NCBI RefSeq assembly: GCF_008369105.1
Contig: NZ_VINQ01000015.1
Coordinates: forward strand, 1-64,000
Direction of reading: 5' to 3'
Length of the DNA stretch: 64,000 nt
Source: Aquicoccus porphyridii
Lineage (GTDB): Bacteria; Pseudomonadota; Alphaproteobacteria; Rhodobacterales; Rhodobacteraceae
The notes under the pieces are model-generated. The model made no database searches. It was given only the letters and a program-made list of their open reading frames with translations, and was not told the DNA's origin. Below, one piece after another: positions 62,016 to 64,000 of the stretch (the stretch's first letter is position 1; each line of letters begins with the position of its first letter). A program made the position numbers and the translations under genes.

Positions 62016-62941
62016 GCATCCTCTCCTTTCACCAGATCAACGAAAATTTCTTCGAGGCTGGATTGGCGCGTGTGGATGTCACGCAGCGCCAGCCCCTCGC
62101 GCGAGAGATCCTGCAACAGGGCCGTGATGCCCGTGCCCTCGCCCTGGGTGTCATAATGGTAGCTCAGGCTGCGCCCGTCCTCGGCCAGTTCCAGATCATA
62201 GCCCGAGAGCCCGCCCGGCACCGCCTCGACCGGGCGGCGCAGCTCGATCCGGAGCGTCTTGCGGCCCAGCCGGGTCATCAGCGCCTGCTTATCCTCAAGC
62301 AGGAGCAATTCGCCGTGGTTGATCACGCCGACACGGTCGGCGATGGCCTCGGCCTCTTCGATGTAATGGGTGGTCAGGATGATGGTCACGCCGTCGCGGC
62401 GCAAATCCGCGACCATGTTCCACATGTCACGGCGCAGATCGACATCGACCCCGGCGGTGGGTTCGTCAAGGAACAGAACCCGCGGATTGTGCGACAGCGC
62501 CTTGGCAATCAGCACGCGGCGTTTCATGCCGCCCGAAAGTTCGTTGACCTTCGAGCGCCGCTTGTCCCAGAGCGACAGCTTGCGCAGCACATCTTCGAGA
62601 TGAGCATCGTCGCGGCCCTGCCCGAACAGGCCGCGCGTGAAACGCACCGCGTCCCAGACCTTTTGAAACGGTTCGAGCGCGATTTCCTGTGGCACCAGCC
62701 CGATGAGCGCGCGCGCATCGCGATAGCGGGTGATGATGTCGTGCCCGCCCACGCGCGCCTGCCCGCTCGATGGGGATACGAGGCCGCAAAGCATTGAAAT
62801 CAGGGTTGTTTTCCCGGCTCCATTGGGGCCGAGAAGGGCCAGTATCTCGCCCTCTTCTATATCGAGATCCAAAGGCTTGAGCGCCTCGGTTCCGTCTCCG
62901 TAGACCTTGGTCAGGCCCCGGGTTTCGACGATTGCAGGCAT
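62012..62941 (-). CDS. ABC transporter ATP-binding protein, ABC-2 export type
   Basis: This 309-residue ATPase has Walker [10 protein letters not shown] near 39-47, signature LSGGMKRR and Walker [15 protein letters not shown]-terminal 75-residue extension resembles CcmA/DrrA-type exporters. The start [10 protein letters not shown] was chosen because AAGGAGA precedes it; an in-frame ATG nine codons upstream lacks one. It heads the two-gene exporter unit. Confidence 0.9.
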   Translation of the reverse strand: MPAIVETRGLTKVYGDGTEALKPLDLDIEEGEILALLGPNGAGKTTLISMLCGLVSPSSGQARVGGHDIITRYRDARALIGLVPQEIALEPFQKVWDAVRFTRGLFGQGRDDAHLEDVLRKLSLWDKRRSKVNELSGGMKRRVLIAKALSHNPRVLFLDEPTAGVDVDLRRDMWNMVADLRRDGVTIILTTHYIEEAEAIADRVGVINHGELLLLEDKQALMTRLGRKTLRIELRRPVEAVPGGLSGYDLELAEDGRSLSYHYDTQGEGTGITALLQDLSREGLALRDIHTRQSSLEEIFVDLVKGEDA

Positions 62942-63041
62942 GGGGGTCTCCTTCGTTCGCCGGGCCAACCTATGGTCGAACGCGGGAAGTTACCAGATTG
63001 CCGGACCCGGAAAAATCGCTTTGCACGGGTGGAATCTTGCT

Positions 63042-63968
63042 TCAGCCCGATGCATTGCCATCACCGTTGTTGCCCGAGGCAGGCCGCGCCAGCACCTCGG
63101 CCAGCAGGTCAAAGACCAGCCGTATCCGCGCGGCGCCGTGCAATTCGCGATGGGTGACGAGCCATACGGGAAAGGTGATGGGGGGCATTTCGGGCAACAG
63201 GCGCTCCATCTCGGGGGTATGGGCCGCGACCTCATCGGCCATGGCCGCGATACCGAGACCCTGCTGCGCCATGGCCCATGCGACAAGGCCGTTTTGCGAC
63301 CCGAGACACAGGTTCTCCGGCGAGAGCGTGATGCCCAGCGCGCGCAGATGGTCGATGAAACGGGCGGGGTCACCGAAATGAATGACATCGTGGCGCGCGA
63401 GATCGGCCAGGGTCGCGGGCCGCCCGCGTCGGTCGAGATAGCTTTGCGCGGCATAGAAATGCGCCGTCGCTTCGCGCAGTTTGCGCGCGATCAGGTCGGG
63501 CTCGGTCGGGCGCAGGTTGCGGATCGCGATATCGGCCTCCCGGCGGAGGATATCGCGAATGTCGTTGGCCGCGACCAGTTCGATTTCGAGGCGCGGGGCG
63601 GCAATGCGCAGCCGGGCCAGGATTGGCGGCAGGACATGGGCACAAAACAGGTCAGACGCGGTGATCCGGATCTTGCCCTCGAGCGTTTGGGCCTGCCCTG
63701 CCGCGGCAAGGGAAACGCGCTGCGCCGCCACGGCCATGGCGCGCGCATGGGGCAGGATCTCGCGGCCTGCCGCCGTCAGTTCAAGACCGCGCCCGACCCG
63801 CTCGAACAGCGCAAGGCCAAGGCTGGTTTCCAGTGCCGAGACCTGGCGGCCCAGCGTCGGCTGGGTCAGTCCGAGCGCCCGCGCGGCGGCCGTCAGCGAA
63901 CCGTGTTCAGCGGTGGCCAGAAAGGCGCGCAATTGCGTCCAGTCGAATTCGGGGCTCTGCTCATTCAT
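63042..63968 (-). CDS. LysR-family transcriptional regulator
   Basis: This 308-residue regulator has an N-terminal winged helix (FLATAEHGSLTAAARALGLT, about 16-35, then QPTLGRQVSALE) and an effector domain beginning GKIRITASDLFCAHVLPPI (about 98-116). It is a typical LysR length. Its target is not shown; it could regulate a gene beyond the right edge. The start lies 32 bases from the window end, so the upstream promoter is mostly outside. Confidence 0.9.
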   Translation of the reverse strand: MNEQSPEFDWTQLRAFLATAEHGSLTAAARALGLTQPTLGRQVSALETSLGLALFERVGRGLELTAAGREILPHARAMAVAAQRVSLAAAGQAQTLEGKIRITASDLFCAHVLPPILARLRIAAPRLEIELVAANDIRDILRREADIAIRNLRPTEPDLIARKLREATAHFYAAQSYLDRRGRPATLADLARHDVIHFGDPARFIDHLRALGITLSPENLCLGSQNGLVAWAMAQQGLGIAAMADEVAAHTPEMERLLPEMPPITFPVWLVTHRELHGAARIRLVFDLLAEVLARPASGNNGDGNASG

Positions 63969-64000
63969 GCATATCCGTATACCAGACCTGCGTTTTCAGG

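Noticed and set aside
1-64000. CRISPR arrays, tRNA or rRNA genes, prophage genes
   Set aside because: I saw no regularly spaced direct repeats, no cloverleaf sequence and no phage structural genes by reading; a software scan was not possible.

Overview
The window looks like chromosomal DNA of a Rhodobacteraceae (Roseobacter-group) alphaproteobacterium. This rests on the GC-rich coding style, the aerobic cobalamin pathway with CobG and CobF, an adenosylcobalamin-dependent ribonucleotide reductase, the short HisG plus HisZ pair beside hisS, DUF1489 and DUF1636 proteins, and an alphaproteobacterial dihydroorotase-like protein next to pyrB. Genus and species cannot be fixed from the sequence alone.

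Left accessory part (1-9750). A broken amino-acid ABC permease fragment is followed by a complete polyamine-type ABC importer on the minus strand (4365 to 449), a divergent LysR regulator, and on the plus strand an M20 amidohydrolase and an amidinohydrolase of the dimethylargininase fold. Together these suggest uptake and breakdown of a guanidino compound. Next comes a decayed ISKra4-type transposase gene, cut by an 840-bp IS5/IS427-type element that has itself lost its reading frame.

Cobalamin block (9746-29422). cobQ and cobO run leftward. A cobalamin riboswitch on the plus strand precedes DUF1636-cobW-cobN-cobG-cobH-cobI-cobJ-(cobK reversed)-cobL-cobE-cobM-cobB-cobA. A second riboswitch precedes a CbiM-like metal transporter, followed by a strong hairpin and cobF. 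The consumer enzyme NrdJ lies immediately beyond on the minus strand. Corrin-ring synthesis is nearly complete here; cobST and the late lower-ligand genes are not in the window.

Core metabolism and envelope part (29580-64000). It holds hisS-hisZ-hisG; an RND efflux pump with its adaptor; a four-gene chain (uracil-DNA glycosylase, phosphoesterase, MoaB, NUDIX); pyrB with three small unknown genes, a dihydroorotase homologue without catalytic metal ligands, and plsY; gshA; rsmE and ubiA back to back; an OmpA-type protein; a YcaQ-type glycosylase; pgsA-moaD-moaE; uvrC; a pteridine-reductase-like SDR; a Ca2+/Na+ exchanger; a 53-residue zinc-ribbon microprotein; an S49 peptidase; an ABC-2 exporter; and a LysR regulator.

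No radically new system was seen. The points most worth a second look are the cobK/cobL shared start site, the riboswitch-controlled lone cbiM, the pyrB-unknowns-pseudo-DHOase operon, the guanidino locus, an intergenic motif shared near plsY and pgsA, and the AT-rich gap upstream of uvrC with a DnaA-box match.
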